The notes: generated from the sequence alone by a model not told the origin. Shown: positions 50,579-61,076, counted from the stretch's first letter. The stretch is 64,000 bases of DNA from Malassezia japonica (GCF_029542785.1 NC_083372.1:806001-870000); one strand, 5' to 3'. Numbers and translations are program-made.

Positions 50579-51993
50579 TTAGCTATGGCAGTGTTAGAAC
50601 CAGTTGTGCCCGTGGGGCCTTTAATACCACAATAGATGCGTTTTTGGAGCAGACACCTTGGCACTCGCTTCGAGCTAGGCACCATTTGCCCTCCACAGTG
50701 TGGAGATATAATGGGCGTGCACGGGCGCCGTATACCCGATATAACCGACATCAGTTTGCACGGTGTGGTCGGGTGGGTGGCTCTAACCCTGACAGTTCAC
50801 AAGAATACACCGTGTCACCAATAATTTAGGTTCAAATGCGCGTACAAGGCAAATGATGGTTTCAGCATGTGAAATGCAACGCAGGGTGGAAGAAGTTACT
50901 GCGTCACTATGGACTGAATGCAAACCAAGGGGAAACGAGATAGTCAATCTGAAGAGTCAAGTTGCTCGCACGGACAACAACTTGTCCATGTCTCTGCCTT
51001 AATAACTTCTGTTTACAGAACGTCCTATGCGTCTCTTCCACTTAGTGTCCTGCACGAGCCGGGTAGGGCACCTTTACATAACGCATGCAATTTCTATTCT
51101 AGGATGTGACAGACACAGACAGATCGATTCTCATAGTCCTTTTTTTGGAGCATAGATCTCATTTAATTCCTATAATGCGCACGATGACAAAGTAACTCCA
51201 CCCTGCTCTGCTGCAACGTAACCAAAATAACGTCTTTAACGAGCCCTATGTTCTGGAGCCATCAAACCGCTACATCACTATAGGCTGTCATTGCTAATCG
51301 CTGGACCCGATTCCTGTCAAAAGTTTACCTTATGAGGCAACTGCGACTGCGCCTTTGCTGCGCACATGGTAATCGGTGAGGGAAAGCATTTCCGCCTTGG
51401 TTCCGGTAGCGGTGTTCCGGTCAGGGCCGCAATTAACTTGTCGAATATCGTAATGTTCTGGACATAGGCTCGCATGCATGAAACTTCAATGTTAATCCTG
51501 CATGTACAGTTATGCTGTCCCCGTGATTGGACCAATTACATTGTGTTGCGTAGGTTGTGAACGTTCAGCATTTGTACGATGCGGAATATGGTTGGCCAGA
51601 TTTCATTACGTTACCAATCGTCAGATCAAATAAGCCCAAGACGACGTAGCGCAGTTGCACCTGATGACACCCCACCGATTTCTGCAAGTCATTTCCGATT
51701 GAGTGTTGGCTATTATTGGCTCTCAGTACATCGACGTTAGCACGCTGGCTACAACCACGTTGCTGGACTTCTCAAGTTCTGTTGACACGCGGTTGGGTAC
51801 AATCCCATCCCTATGAATAAAACCTACTCTTACCCTTATTGAGCGATCTACCACCATTTACCTGGCACTTACCCCTACTCTTTCGCACTGGTTTATTACT
51901 AGCTAGGGCTGCCTTGGTAAGCTCATCCGGTCTCTCTTTTGGTGTTCCAATCTAAACGAACCCACGTCTTGATCTTGTGGGTTAGTGATACCC
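50579..51993. other. AT-rich gene-free interval (candidate centromere flank/core)
   Basis: About 1.4 kb with no convincing gene, by far the longest spacer in the window. Composition falls abruptly from the GC-rich level of flanking genes: the row 51121-51180 counts 21 G/C of 60. No tRNA, transposon end or tandem array was recognised. Short frames in it lack domain or codon signal. Upstream elements of the homeobox gene must lie in its right end. Confidence 0.7.
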
Positions 51994-53498
51994 ATGTGGG
52001 ACCACCAGAGAGAGGCTGGTGAAACCCCGTCGCGACGCCATTTTGTCCCTTTCCGTTCTCCTGTCGCTCTTCATAATGATCACGGCATGCAGGAAGTTGG
52101 CGGTGCGAGCCCAAGTGGTACGGACAATGCCTTGCCACCTCTAGGTCTGCCTCGAGCTTACTCGAGCTTGGACTCGTACCGGACGCTGGCTCCCCCTCGA
52201 GCTCTAACTTCAAGAGCGTCTTATCCTGAGCATTCACACTTGCACAAGTCGAAATCATTTCCTCCGGTTACTTCATCTGGACATGCTGTGCCCCTCGTGC
52301 ATGACAATGACAACGAATCCATTCCAGATCGATCTGTGTCAGATCGAGATCTTGACAATGCTGCAGATCATGGGAAGGACTCATGGAGTACTCGTCCTCA
52401 CCTCCCTCCTATGCAGGGACTTCGCGGCCAGGAGACTGGTCCTCGTAAGCTCCTGCCTTATTCCGTCCTTGAGCGAATCGCCCATAGCGGTGCACGCTCG
52501 GATCCCTGGTCACAATCAGGGCCTGTGTTAAGGAGGGGATACCCTTCTGACACGACGATGAATGTGACTCACTTACCACCACTTGCGCGACCGAGCGAGT
52601 CGCTGAAATATTCTTCGCTCCCACGCATGGGCACAGCTGGTGCTGAACCTCATCACTTGGCAAGTGATCGTGCATACCTGAGCGACGAATCTTCTCGTTA
52701 TCCCGTGGGTCCACCGCGTGATTTTCGGTCAAGGTACGGACCCGATCTTCCCTACGGGCAATACCCTTCAAGCCGACCTGAAGCGTATCCCCACATTCAC
52801 TGCCCTCCCTCAGATGAACGATGGCCTTCATATCCAGAGGACGAGTACGAGCAAAAGCGTTATACAAGACATACCAGCGCTGGTTATGGGCCATCAGACC
52901 GACAGATGCGCGCCCATCCCCAGAGCTATACATACCCCAGTTCGCTTGGTGCTTCGCGCCGTTCTGCTTCGCCTTCAAACTCACCCTACGTGTATGACAG
53001 TCGAAACTATGGCCCCACTTCTGCGTACGGTCAGTCCGTTCGCGATGATTTATATCGTTCGGCTGAAGATGCGGATTATACGCCGCAAAAGCGACCAAAT
53101 TCGGCGATTAGCGAGGCAGGCTCCATCAAGCGGGAAGATCCCATCACAGTTAGTCAACCGGTTCAGACAAATGCAAGTCGAGTGATGCAGAGCAAAGCGA
53201 TGAAGGGAAAGACTTCGGACGGCACCCTTGTGTACGATGCGCCACCGAAACGTGGTGGAAAACTACCTAAACCCATAACCGACATGCTTAAGTCTTGGCT
53301 TCTAGAGCATGCAGACCACCCTTATCCAACTGAAGAGGAGAAACGCCAATTTTGCGAATACACCGGTCTCGACATTTGTCAAATCTCGAATTGGGTACGT
53401 TAATGTCATACTAGGATCCTTACCAACAGTTTGTAAATGCAAGGAGGCGTATTCTCGCTCCCCAGGCCCAGACTGCTTCGAGTTCGACGTCGAAATGA
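51994..53498 (+). CDS. TALE-type homeodomain transcription factor (Cup9/Tos8-like)
   Basis: Predicted DNA-binding regulator of 489 residues. The first ~400 residues are disordered, rich in Ser, Tyr, Pro and His. The homeodomain begins at about residue 422 (RGGKLPKPITDMLKSWLLEH), has the three-residue TALE loop around DHPYPTEEEK, and ends QISNWFVNARRRILAP. A 35-nt intron (53395-53429) cuts recognition helix 3 after Trp; the final exon runs 53430-53498. The start is the first ATG (51994); the frame upstream opens only via GTG, and a further 5' exon cannot be excluded. Codon use is clearly less GC-biased than in neighbours. The homeodomain resembles Cup9/Tos8-type regulators rather than the bE/bW mating pair, and no divergent partner is present. 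Confidence 0.85.
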
Positions 53499-53880
53499 TC
53501 TGCTAATGGGCCATGGGAATGTACATTACATGTTTTTTTTTTTCTCATCTTTTGGTTCTGGGCTCATCAACTTCTTGTCTCAACCATGGGAAACGGCCGT
53601 CCAGTGATCTCTTCCATGTGTAACATTACTTTGATACGTCTTGGTTGCTATCATTTTCATTTTTGCTTTTTGTTCTCGTCAAAATAAAATTTCCTTGTTT
53701 GTTTTCTTCATAACTACGATGTTTCAGTGCACCAGTTTCATCGTTTCTTTTTAAGGGTAATCCCCGTATATAGCTTACACGATAGCATCAACGAATTTGC
53801 TGCTGCGGAAACAAATTGGCCAAACGGAGAAATTCCGAAAATTTTGGCTAAACACTCAATTCGCTCACGGACCACCCAGC
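53499..53880. other. AT-rich spacer with pyrimidine tracts
   Basis: 382 bp without a gene. It holds the lowest GC in the window (row 53641-53700 counts 16 G/C of 60), an 11-T run near 53532 and several T/C tracts. It is a possible centromere core, or terminator and promoter sequence between two tandem genes. Confidence 0.6.
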
Positions 53881-55708
53881 ATGGGTGATGCCCCTCCCTT
53901 CGCTCTGCCTGGTTTTCGATGGGACCCCGAGTAAGTTGGCAATACTACACTTATTCAAACGTATTCTTACACTATGACTTAGGAAGAAACGCTTTTTCAG
54001 AGATCTTGAAGAGAAGCATGGTGCCTCAACGTCATCAAAATCGCATCAGGCCTCTCGTGCTACGCTGCAGCAACCTCCGAGCCATGGTATCACGTCTTAT
54101 ATTGGGCGTGCCAGAAACATGAGCCCAATTAGATACAGTTCAAGCCGTGGGCCATTGTGCTCTCCCCACGCAGGGCATTATAAAAGGTTAGTATGGTTAA
54201 AGCAACGTGAACTTATTGTACAGTCGACTATCTCGTGCTGCATCTTGTTCAGTTTCCCAGGTTGGTGTAATTGACTTCGCACCATGGCTTCCAAACAAGA
54301 ATGAAATTGCCGCGCTTCTGGTACGTTTGTGTCCACTGATGCGAAAGCCCCTGCCCTACGGAGTACCTCGAGCCAGCCATGCGTTACCATGTGCGATCGT
54401 GTTGAAGGGTTCAGACACGTTGCTGTACGTCCTCCTGATTGTATTCTCTCACACCCAGCGCAAAAAATTGCAGTCTGACGAGGACACCTTCTAGTTTGCT
54501 CGATGGGGAGTATTTTATGCGGTCTACCGTGTCTCTGTCGCGCGATAACGAGGAGTCCTTGCTAATTTCTACGCAAAACCACCCAACCATTTATTCCATG
54601 ACAGCGTGGTACGGAGCGCTCATGTATGTACGAATGTACGAGCAGCTTACATCCAGAGAAGCGAGCGTGGGATCCAGATGGAGCTTGAGTGTTGTTTCTA
54701 CCTCTGCTAGTACCTTTCCATTTTCCGCCAAGTACATTGATATGAGCAAGCATATTGAGCTTGATCTACGATGTATGGCCGTCCTCGAAACTCCTTGCAA
54801 AATATCCGCTTCCGACTTTCGCAAAGGACCTTTAGTTGCATTGGGTGCGTATTGCATGGTGGCTAATATGCAGGTATTGGGAAATGTGTGACGGTACTTC
54901 AGCCAGATCTACGCCAAAGAGAAAACGTTCCGTGGGCAAAGTGCGTATTCCGCCTGCCCAGCGATGTTTTGGCGCTGGCAATACAAAATGATGGGGTATG
55001 TTGGTCCGACCAAGCAATCTTACCCAGACAAAAGAGGGCGTCATTCTCCTCGTGGGCCTACGCGCAGGGAAGGTGTTACGTTTTTGTCTCCGCTCCTTGG
55101 ATCAAAATGGCCAGCCAAAGCTGGTGGCTCAGCCACGGACTGACGAAGACACCTTCTCGTACGTTTCGGCTGGAGCAGTGCATCACATATTATTTGTGAA
55201 TGAGTGTGAATTTATCGCTCTCTATACGAATGGAGATGTATGTACGACCATGGAAAGCTGACTGTCCAGGCTCTTCTCGGGGATGCAACTCGTCTTCAGG
55301 ATGCACCGTTATGCAGGTACTCTGGACATGTGAACCATTTCCTAACCGACCTGGTACGTTTATCCGCCAATGATCTTACCAACTTAGGGTGTAGCCTATG
55401 AGCCTAATTACCGGCTGCTGGCATGCGCCGGCGATGATTGTCGTGTCCGCATCTGGTCACTGGACCAATCGGATCCCAGCTATAACCCCAGCGATCCAGG
55501 CGAGTCCCCGCGACCTTCTCAGGCTCTACTTCACACCGTGTTCCCTGAACCGATCCATTCTTTACTGTGGCTGCCAGAGCGCCTCAATCCTGAAGATACC
55601 ACCGCTTCGAGGACAAGCGGCTTCCCCACCCTCGCGGTGAGCAGCGCTCAGTGCGTGTACCTCTACGCACTGCCTCCACCCGAGTCTCTCCCAGTGGAGG
55701 CGCCGTAG
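53881..55708 (+). CDS. DCAF4-like WD40 protein (putative CRL4 substrate receptor)
   Basis: The N-terminus spells GFRWDPEKKRFFRD after splicing, close to the start of DCAF4/WDR21 proteins. WD40 repeats end with LLACAGDDCRVRIWSLDQ and a last blade ending AQCVYLYALPPP. The model has nine exons, 516 residues: 53881-53930, 53983-54186, 54224-54320, 54348-54424, 54459-54873, 54903-54995, 55028-55237, 55270-55353 and 55388-55708. Introns are 52, 37, 27, 34, 29, 32, 32 and 34 nt. The 27-nt one (54321-54347) is optional because read-through keeps the frame. The whole model stays open and its length is a multiple of three, but the middle is weakly conserved and single boundaries may shift. By analogy it would be a CUL4-DDB1 adaptor. 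Confidence 0.75.
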
Positions 55709-55756
55709 CACGGACCACATCCTAGAACTGTATCGATCACATGATAGTCTGAAATG

Positions 55757-55762
55757 CACGTG
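55757..55762. promoter_or_regulatory. CACGTG box, RPL25
   Basis: GCACGTGAC, in the 136-bp gap between the DCAF4-like gene and RPL25. Confidence 0.5.
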
Positions 55763-55844
55763 ACAAACACTGCAAATTACGGAGCCATACCAGGTCAGAA
55801 TCGGCGACCCTTTGTCACTACACACAACCGAGCTGTCCTCAACT

Positions 55845-56441
55845 ATGTCGCCGGCCACTGGTAAGTTTTGACGAAGAGGGTGCGTCGATGTTATGCACTG
55901 GCGCGCTTCTTCGTGTTATACGTCTAGATCAGCATACTAACACGAAACAGAGAAGAAGTCCCAGACCACGCGGAAGGCCAACGTGGCCAAGAAGGTTGTC
56001 CAGAAGGGCGCCTCGGGCCAACAGCGTGTGCGCAAGGTCCGCACCTCGGCCTCGTTCCACCGCCCCAAGACCCTGCGTCTTGCGCGCAGCCCGAAATACC
56101 CTCGCAAGAGCGCTCCCCACGCGCCCCGTACTGACGCGTACAAGGTGCTCCTGTTCCCCCTGAACACCGAGAGCGCCATGAAGAAGATCGAGGAGGTGAA
56201 CACCCTCGTCTTCATTGTTGACCGCACTGCCAACAAGCGCCAGATCAAGCTTGCGCTTAAGAAGGCGTACGACGTCGACGCTGCCAAGGTTAACACTCTC
56301 ATCCGGTACGTTTTTTTAAAAAAAAAATCGAAAGAGCATGGACTAACACCTTACAGCCCTGACGGCAAGAAGAAGGCCTTCATCCGCCTCACCCCCGACC
56401 AGGACGCTCTTGACGTGTCGAACCGCATCGGTCTCATCTAA
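55845..56441 (+). CDS. RPL25: 60S ribosomal protein uL23 (L25/L23a)
   Basis: Ribosomal protein at the tunnel exit; 151 residues. Family sequence is clear: [56 protein letters not shown] and the C-terminal VSNRIGLI. Three exons: 55845-55860, 55951-56305 and 56357-56441. The first intron is 90 nt, the longest in the window, and contains a 7-bp inverted repeat; the second is 51 nt with a T7A10 tract next to its donor. Codon bias is strong. A CACGTG box lies 83 bp upstream of the start. Confidence 0.97.
55861..55950 (+). other. Longest intron (90 nt) with internal stem
   Basis: Within the RPL25 intron, ACGAAGA (55871-55877) can pair with TCTTCGT (55908-55914), looping out 44 bases between donor and branch site TACTAAC. 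The pairing would bring the ends to a distance like that of the shorter introns. Confidence 0.5.
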
Positions 56442-56646
56442 GCCGTGTCTCAGACGCGCAATCCAAAAGACGTCACTGTACAGTATATGTCTCTGTTCGT
56501 GATGTACGTAGGCATAACAGCCGTGGATGATTCTTTTCCTTGGGCCACGACCTGATGTGCATAGTGCATCTAGCACTTGTTTGCGATCACTAGCGTATTG
56601 TTTCCATACGTTCACTATGTACGCCCAGTCAGAATCCATTCCGTTT

Positions 56647-58475
56647 CTACAATCCGGCAATCTTGGCGCCGCTGCCCTCTGCTAGGCCCTCTTTGCCAGA
56701 GGCACTTCCTTGAATCAAGGAGCCATTGCCGCCTAGAGTGAGTGAATGTGATTACGTACCGACGTTGACGTCCTCGGGCAGCTCAATGTATCCGATTTCT
56801 GGGCGGAGTGCGTCATGGTACTGGGGTGAGACAGGGTACGTACGAGTGTCAGGCGGAGCACCTCTCCCTGTTCGATCGGCTCCGGGTTCTCCTGTGCAAG
56901 GCGAATCGGCGAATCCTTCGGGTGCACGAGCGGGAGGTGTTGCAGGATCTGCGTGAGGAGCCATGCATGCATCGGCTCGCCTTTGGACTCTTGCGGCACG
57001 TCTTCCTTCTCGTGCGTCTTGGAAGTGACACCTGGGAGGACATTCGGGAGTGCACTTGCCGGCAGCAGTTCCACGTTGACTTTCTGCTTGTCGACGGTGC
57101 TCTGCTTCCAGCGCGCAGCGCTTGGCCCGCCCGATCCCAAACCGGTAGCACCGTGGGGGCAGTCTGGAGCCGCAAAGCGCTCGAACAAGGCAGAAATGTA
57201 CTGGTTGACCGGGTTGTGCACCCAGCGCGTCCCAGCCGAAGTAGCGAACCAGCCGAGGTGCCCGCCGCACTGCGTGTGCGCCAGGACCACGTTCGGATTC
57301 GACTTGAGCTCTTTCCGGAGCGTCGTTAGGGCGTGGGCCGGCACGATAGGGTCGTCGTCTGCGTTCACTGCCAGCAAAGGACGGGCGATATTTGTCAGGT
57401 ATTTCGTTGCCGAGGCGTGTCGGTAGTACGCCAGGGCCGACTCGAGCGGGAACTCGCCGTAGGGCGACCGTAGGCCGCCGACATGGCGCACCGCGTAATG
57501 GTCCACGAACCGCATGCGTCCCTTGGGCGGCCCATCCTTGGCCGGCTCCGCAACAGGCGCATCCTTCTTGGGCGAGATCTTTTCGCCAAACACCGTCTCC
57601 AGCGGCTCCCAAAACTCAGGCCAAAGCGACAAGGTGTCCACATGACGGCGCAGCAGGTTCATGAGGTTGCGCCCCATGGCGTACGAGTAGACGAGACTCA
57701 TGTATGACGATTCGAGTGCCATGCTTGTCTCCTCCAAACTAAACGGAGTACCGACAGCTACACCGCCAATGAATGGAGTCTTCTTACCGACCTCGCCAAA
57801 GTACTTGGAGAGGATTGCGCCACCCAGTGAGAAGCCCATGCCGATCATGGGCGAGCTCGGGAACATGTTGGTGAGCAACAAAAGCGACGACTCCAGGTCC
57901 GCCGTCTTTGACGCAGAGTACAGCTGAGCCGAGGTGACGGGCGTGTTGGCGCACCCTCGCGAATTGACCACGACGCACCGGAAGCCGTAACCCCCCTCTG
58001 CCTTGGGCTTGGAGAGGCGCGCGACACAGTTTCTTACGCTGGGTCAGCCGTTGCTACGCACTAGCTCTCATAGGATCCACCCGTCAGGCCGTGCAGAATG
58101 ACCACGGTCGGCACCGAAGCGCCGTCCTGGTCCTCTCTCGTCGCAAGCGAAGGAGGAGCTGCATAAGTAGCGCGACCTACCGATATCCACCGCGACCGTC
58201 CCCCCATCCGGCGTAAGAAAAACCTTGCGCTTGTACTCGACCTCGTCAACCTTGGAAAAGTCGCCCACTGCCGAGTACATGGTCTGCGCGTGTCCCGACG
58301 GGAGCCACCGCGTCGGCTGGGGCGGAGCATTCGCACCCGACAAGTCCGGGCAGTGCGCACGGATCATGTCGACAATCGGGTTGCTACCCGAATCATTGGC
58401 CTCCGCATACTCCAGCGTGAACTTGAACGGATGCGGCCAGATCGCATTGCGCGCGACGCGCAATAGTCCCAGCAT
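56647..58475 (-). CDS. ABHD1/3- or Eht1-type alpha/beta hydrolase (acyltransferase/lipase)
   Basis: Predicted ester synthase or phospholipase-like enzyme of 577 residues. VVILHGLTGGSYESYVRNCV carries the oxyanion HG, GMGFSLGGAILSKYFG the nucleophile serine, and NADDDPIVP and HLGWF hold the Asp and His of the triad. Five exons: 58475-58181, 58158-58062, 58038-56844, 56820-56760 and 56732-56647. Introns are 22, 23, 23 and 27 nt. The last two exons give YHDALRPEIGYIELPEDVNV and a glycine-rich end (GSASGKEGLAEGSG). Yeast relatives make medium-chain ethyl esters. The start at 58475 (MLGLLRVARNAIW) is the first ATG. Confidence 0.88.
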
Positions 58476-58536
58476 CGCGAAAGGGCACGGTTCAGCGGAG
58501 AACGCGGTGCTGGGCTGCTCCACTTTCACTCGGTCC

Positions 58537-58542
58537 CACGTG
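58537..58542. promoter_or_regulatory. CACGTG box, hydrolase/FZO1
   Basis: CCACGTGG within the 176-bp divergent spacer, nearer the hydrolase. Confidence 0.5.
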
Positions 58543-58651
58543 GTATAGGGGCAAAAGGGAAATAAGTCGGCTCGGCTCGGTTAGGCATCTACGGCCCGTC
58601 GCGTTTTTGCTCTCCGTTGTTGCCACCAGAGACGAGAGCCGTTCTTCTGTG

Positions 58652-61018
58652 ATGCTTGCAACCAAAGCAAAGGAAGAGGTGTCGATCGGCAAAGGCACCG
58701 AGGTGGACACGGTCGTGCCTACCTCGGAGTCGTGCGCGACACCCGAAATGCACCAAGAAGCGTTTATGCAGAGCCGCGACAGTCTGGTCTCGTCCCTGGA
58801 TGCCACGGACGCGATCCTGACTGAGCTGCGCGAGTTTAACCGCGCGCAATGGGTTCTGCGCTACCCTACCACTGACTCGCAGTCGTCGCCACTGTCGGTC
58901 CTGCGCCTCGAGCTCAAGCTCGGTGCGGCCGGCAACGCCAGCACGCTCGTCGATTCGCTCGAAAAGTCGTCGATCGGTCAGCTGCTGGACGAGCGCATGA
59001 GCCGCTCGCTCGGTCACCTGCGCAACCTGCGTGTGCGTATCAGCGACACGCAGTCCAAGGTCTTGGTCACCGGTGACTTGAACGCCGGCAAGTCGACCTT
59101 TGTCAATGCCCTGATGCGCCGCAAGATGGTGCCGACGGACCAGCAGCCGTGCACGATGGTCTTTTGCGAGATGCACGACGCCACTCGCGAGAATGAGGGC
59201 CGCGAGGAGGTGCACATCGTGTACGATGCGCAAAAGTACGACGCCGCGGACCCCACGACGTATACGCGCCGCGACCTCGGCGACCTCGAGGCGATCTTTG
59301 AGGAGGAGGACAACAAGGAGGTGGGCGATGCACCCGTCCTCAAGTGCTACTGCACCGACGTGCAGGCCTCGGAGGAGAGCCTCTTGCACAACGGTGCCGT
59401 GGACATTGCGCTAATTGACGGTCCCGGTCTGAACCGCGACAGCGTGCAGACCACCGCGCTCTTTGCCCGCGAGGAGGAGATCGATGTGGTGGTGTTTGTC
59501 GTCAGTGCCGAGAACCACTTTACGCTGAGCGCCTGCGAGTTCCTGCAGAACGCCAGCAACGACAAGGCCTACGTCTTTGTCGTGGTCAACAAGTACGACC
59601 AGATCAAGAACAAGGACAAGTGCCGCAAGCGCGTGCTCGACCAGATCCGCGAGCTCTCCCCTCGCACATACGAAGAGGCCCAGGAGCTCGTGCACTTTGT
59701 CGACTCGCGTGCGATGTGCGAGGCGACCGAAGGCGCGCACGACGCGACGGCGCAGGCCGAGCGCTTCGAGTCGCTTGAGACGAGCCTGCGCGACTTTGTG
59801 CTGCGCCGCCGTGCCAAGTCGAAGCTGCTTCCGGCGCAGACCTTTTTGGAGCGCGCGCTCGGCGATATTCTCTTCCTCGCCCAGCTCAACATGAAGGCCG
59901 CGAACGACGACGTGGAGTCGGCGCGTGCCCAGCTCGCCAAGAGCCGCCCCGCGCTCGCCGAGTGCGAGGCAAACGCCCTCAAGGCGCAGCGCATGGTCGA
60001 GAGCGAGGAGGACCGTGTCGTGGGCCAGGTGGCTGAGCACACCGAGACGCAAGTCGCCTCGGCCCTCGACAAGGTCGGCCACGGCCTTTCCGCACACGAG
60101 TCCGTGTCGCTTCCTGCCTACCCCGGTCTCTGGAACGTGTGGGAGTACGCGCAGGACGTGCGCAATGCGCTCCTCACTTCGGTCGAGGCGGCGGTCGAGG
60201 AGTGCGAAGAGTCCGCACGCAAGACCACCACTGCCGCTGTGAACCAGATTGGCGCGGCGGGCAGCGAGCACCTTCCTTCCGACATCAAGGTCCCTCAGCG
60301 TGTGTTTATGCCCGAGGCGATGTTTGCCAAGAAGTCCTCGACGCACTTTGCCGGTCTCGGCGTGAGCGTCGACATTGTTGCTGTGCGTATTTCCGACCTG
60401 TTCGACGTGCAGCATCACCTCTCCTTCTTGACTGCTCCCCGCGAGGGCAAGAGCGAGAAGGAAGAGACGAGCCTGGTGCCGTCCATGTCGATCGGTCTCG
60501 GCGCGCTGACGCTCGTCGGCTCGCGCTCGCTGGGCATTAAGACGGCGATTGAGGCGTTTGTGCGTCTTACCGATATTCTCGGTAGCCGCGCTGCGCGCCG
60601 CTGGGCTGCACCTGTTCTGCTGCTGGTCAGCGCCGGTGCGCTGACGTGGGTGATCATGGATCTCCCCAACGCCGTGCCCCGCAACGTGGGCCGCTCGCTG
60701 CAGCAGGAGCTCATGTCCGGCGAGGTCGTGCGTGCCGCTGGCAACAGCACGGCTCTGCTCCGCAATTCGTCCAACGTGTTTGCGACGATGCATTCTTCGC
60801 GTGTCACGCGCGAGACCCGCAAGGTCCTCCGTCTCGCTAGCTGGGACTTGCAAGAAAAGTTCCGCGTGGCGATCGGCCACCGCCGCTCGGATGTCGAGCG
60901 TGCGGAGCAGCAAGAGAAGGTCGCTGCCTTTGCCCTGAAGTGGTTCACTGAGACTTCGGAGAAGAGCTCGGCGCTCTCCGACCAGGTCATGAAGGCGATC
61001 GATGTGGCGGCGCTTTAG
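58652..61018 (+). CDS. FZO1: Mitofusin Fzo1, outer-membrane fusion GTPase
   Basis: Dynamin-superfamily GTPase for mitochondrial outer-membrane fusion; 788 residues, no intron. G1 is GDLNAGKST (about residues 142-150), G2 lies around QQPCTM, G3 is DGPGLNRD and G4 is NKYD. Heptad-rich helices flank the G domain. Two closely spaced hydrophobic segments near residues 650-675 (PVLLLVSAGALTWVIMDLP) form the membrane hairpin, and a C-terminal coiled coil follows. The first in-frame ATG (58652) gives a plausible N-terminus; upstream codons need TTG. It shares a 176-bp region with the divergent hydrolase gene. Confidence 0.93.
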   Translation: MLATKAKEEVSIGKGTEVDTVVPTSESCATPEMHQEAFMQSRDSLVSSLDATDAILTELREFNRAQWVLRYPTTDSQSSPLSVLRLELKLGAAGNASTLVDSLEKSSIGQLLDERMSRSLGHLRNLRVRISDTQSKVLVTGDLNAGKSTFVNALMRRKMVPTDQQPCTMVFCEMHDATRENEGREEVHIVYDAQKYDAADPTTYTRRDLGDLEAIFEEEDNKEVGDAPVLKCYCTDVQASEESLLHNGAVDIALIDGPGLNRDSVQTTALFAREEEIDVVVFVVSAENHFTLSACEFLQNASNDKAYVFVVVNKYDQIKNKDKCRKRVLDQIRELSPRTYEEAQELVHFVDSRAMCEATEGAHDATAQAERFESLETSLRDFVLRRRAKSKLLPAQTFLERALGDILFLAQLNMKAANDDVESARAQLAKSRPALAECEANALKAQRMVESEEDRVVGQVAEHTETQVASALDKVGHGLSAHESVSLPAYPGLWNVWEYAQDVRNALLTSVEAAVEECEESARKTTTAAVNQIGAAGSEHLPSDIKVPQRVFMPEAMFAKKSSTHFAGLGVSVDIVAVRISDLFDVQHHLSFLTAPREGKSEKEETSLVPSMSIGLGALTLVGSRSLGIKTAIEAFVRLTDILGSRAARRWAAPVLLLVSAGALTWVIMDLPNAVPRNVGRSLQQELMSGEVVRAAGNSTALLRNSSNVFATMHSSRVTRETRKVLRLASWDLQEKFRVAIGHRRSDVERAEQQEKVAAFALKWFTETSEKSSALSDQVMKAIDVAAL

Positions 61019-61076
61019 ACTTACTTCCCTTTTCCCCTGTTCGTAACGATAGCAATGGATTCTCCACTTTTTTCTC

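Noticed and set aside
50579..51993. tRNA, snRNA or pheromone-precursor gene in the long spacer
   Set aside because: No convincing T-loop/anticodon arrangement or CAAX-ending short frame was found by eye; a covariance-model scan would be needed to exclude RNAs.
50579..53498. Mating-type HD (bE/bW) locus
   Set aside because: Only one homeodomain gene is present, its homeodomain looks Cup9/Tos8-like, and no divergently transcribed partner is found.
54321..54347. 27-nt intron in the DCAF4-like gene treated as certain
   Set aside because: Read-through keeps the frame and adds nine ordinary residues, so the sequence cannot decide; it is kept only as optional.
56442..56646. C/D-box snoRNA downstream of RPL25
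   Set aside because: GTGATGT and CTGA-like boxes occur, but there is no flanking terminal stem or clear guide arrangement.
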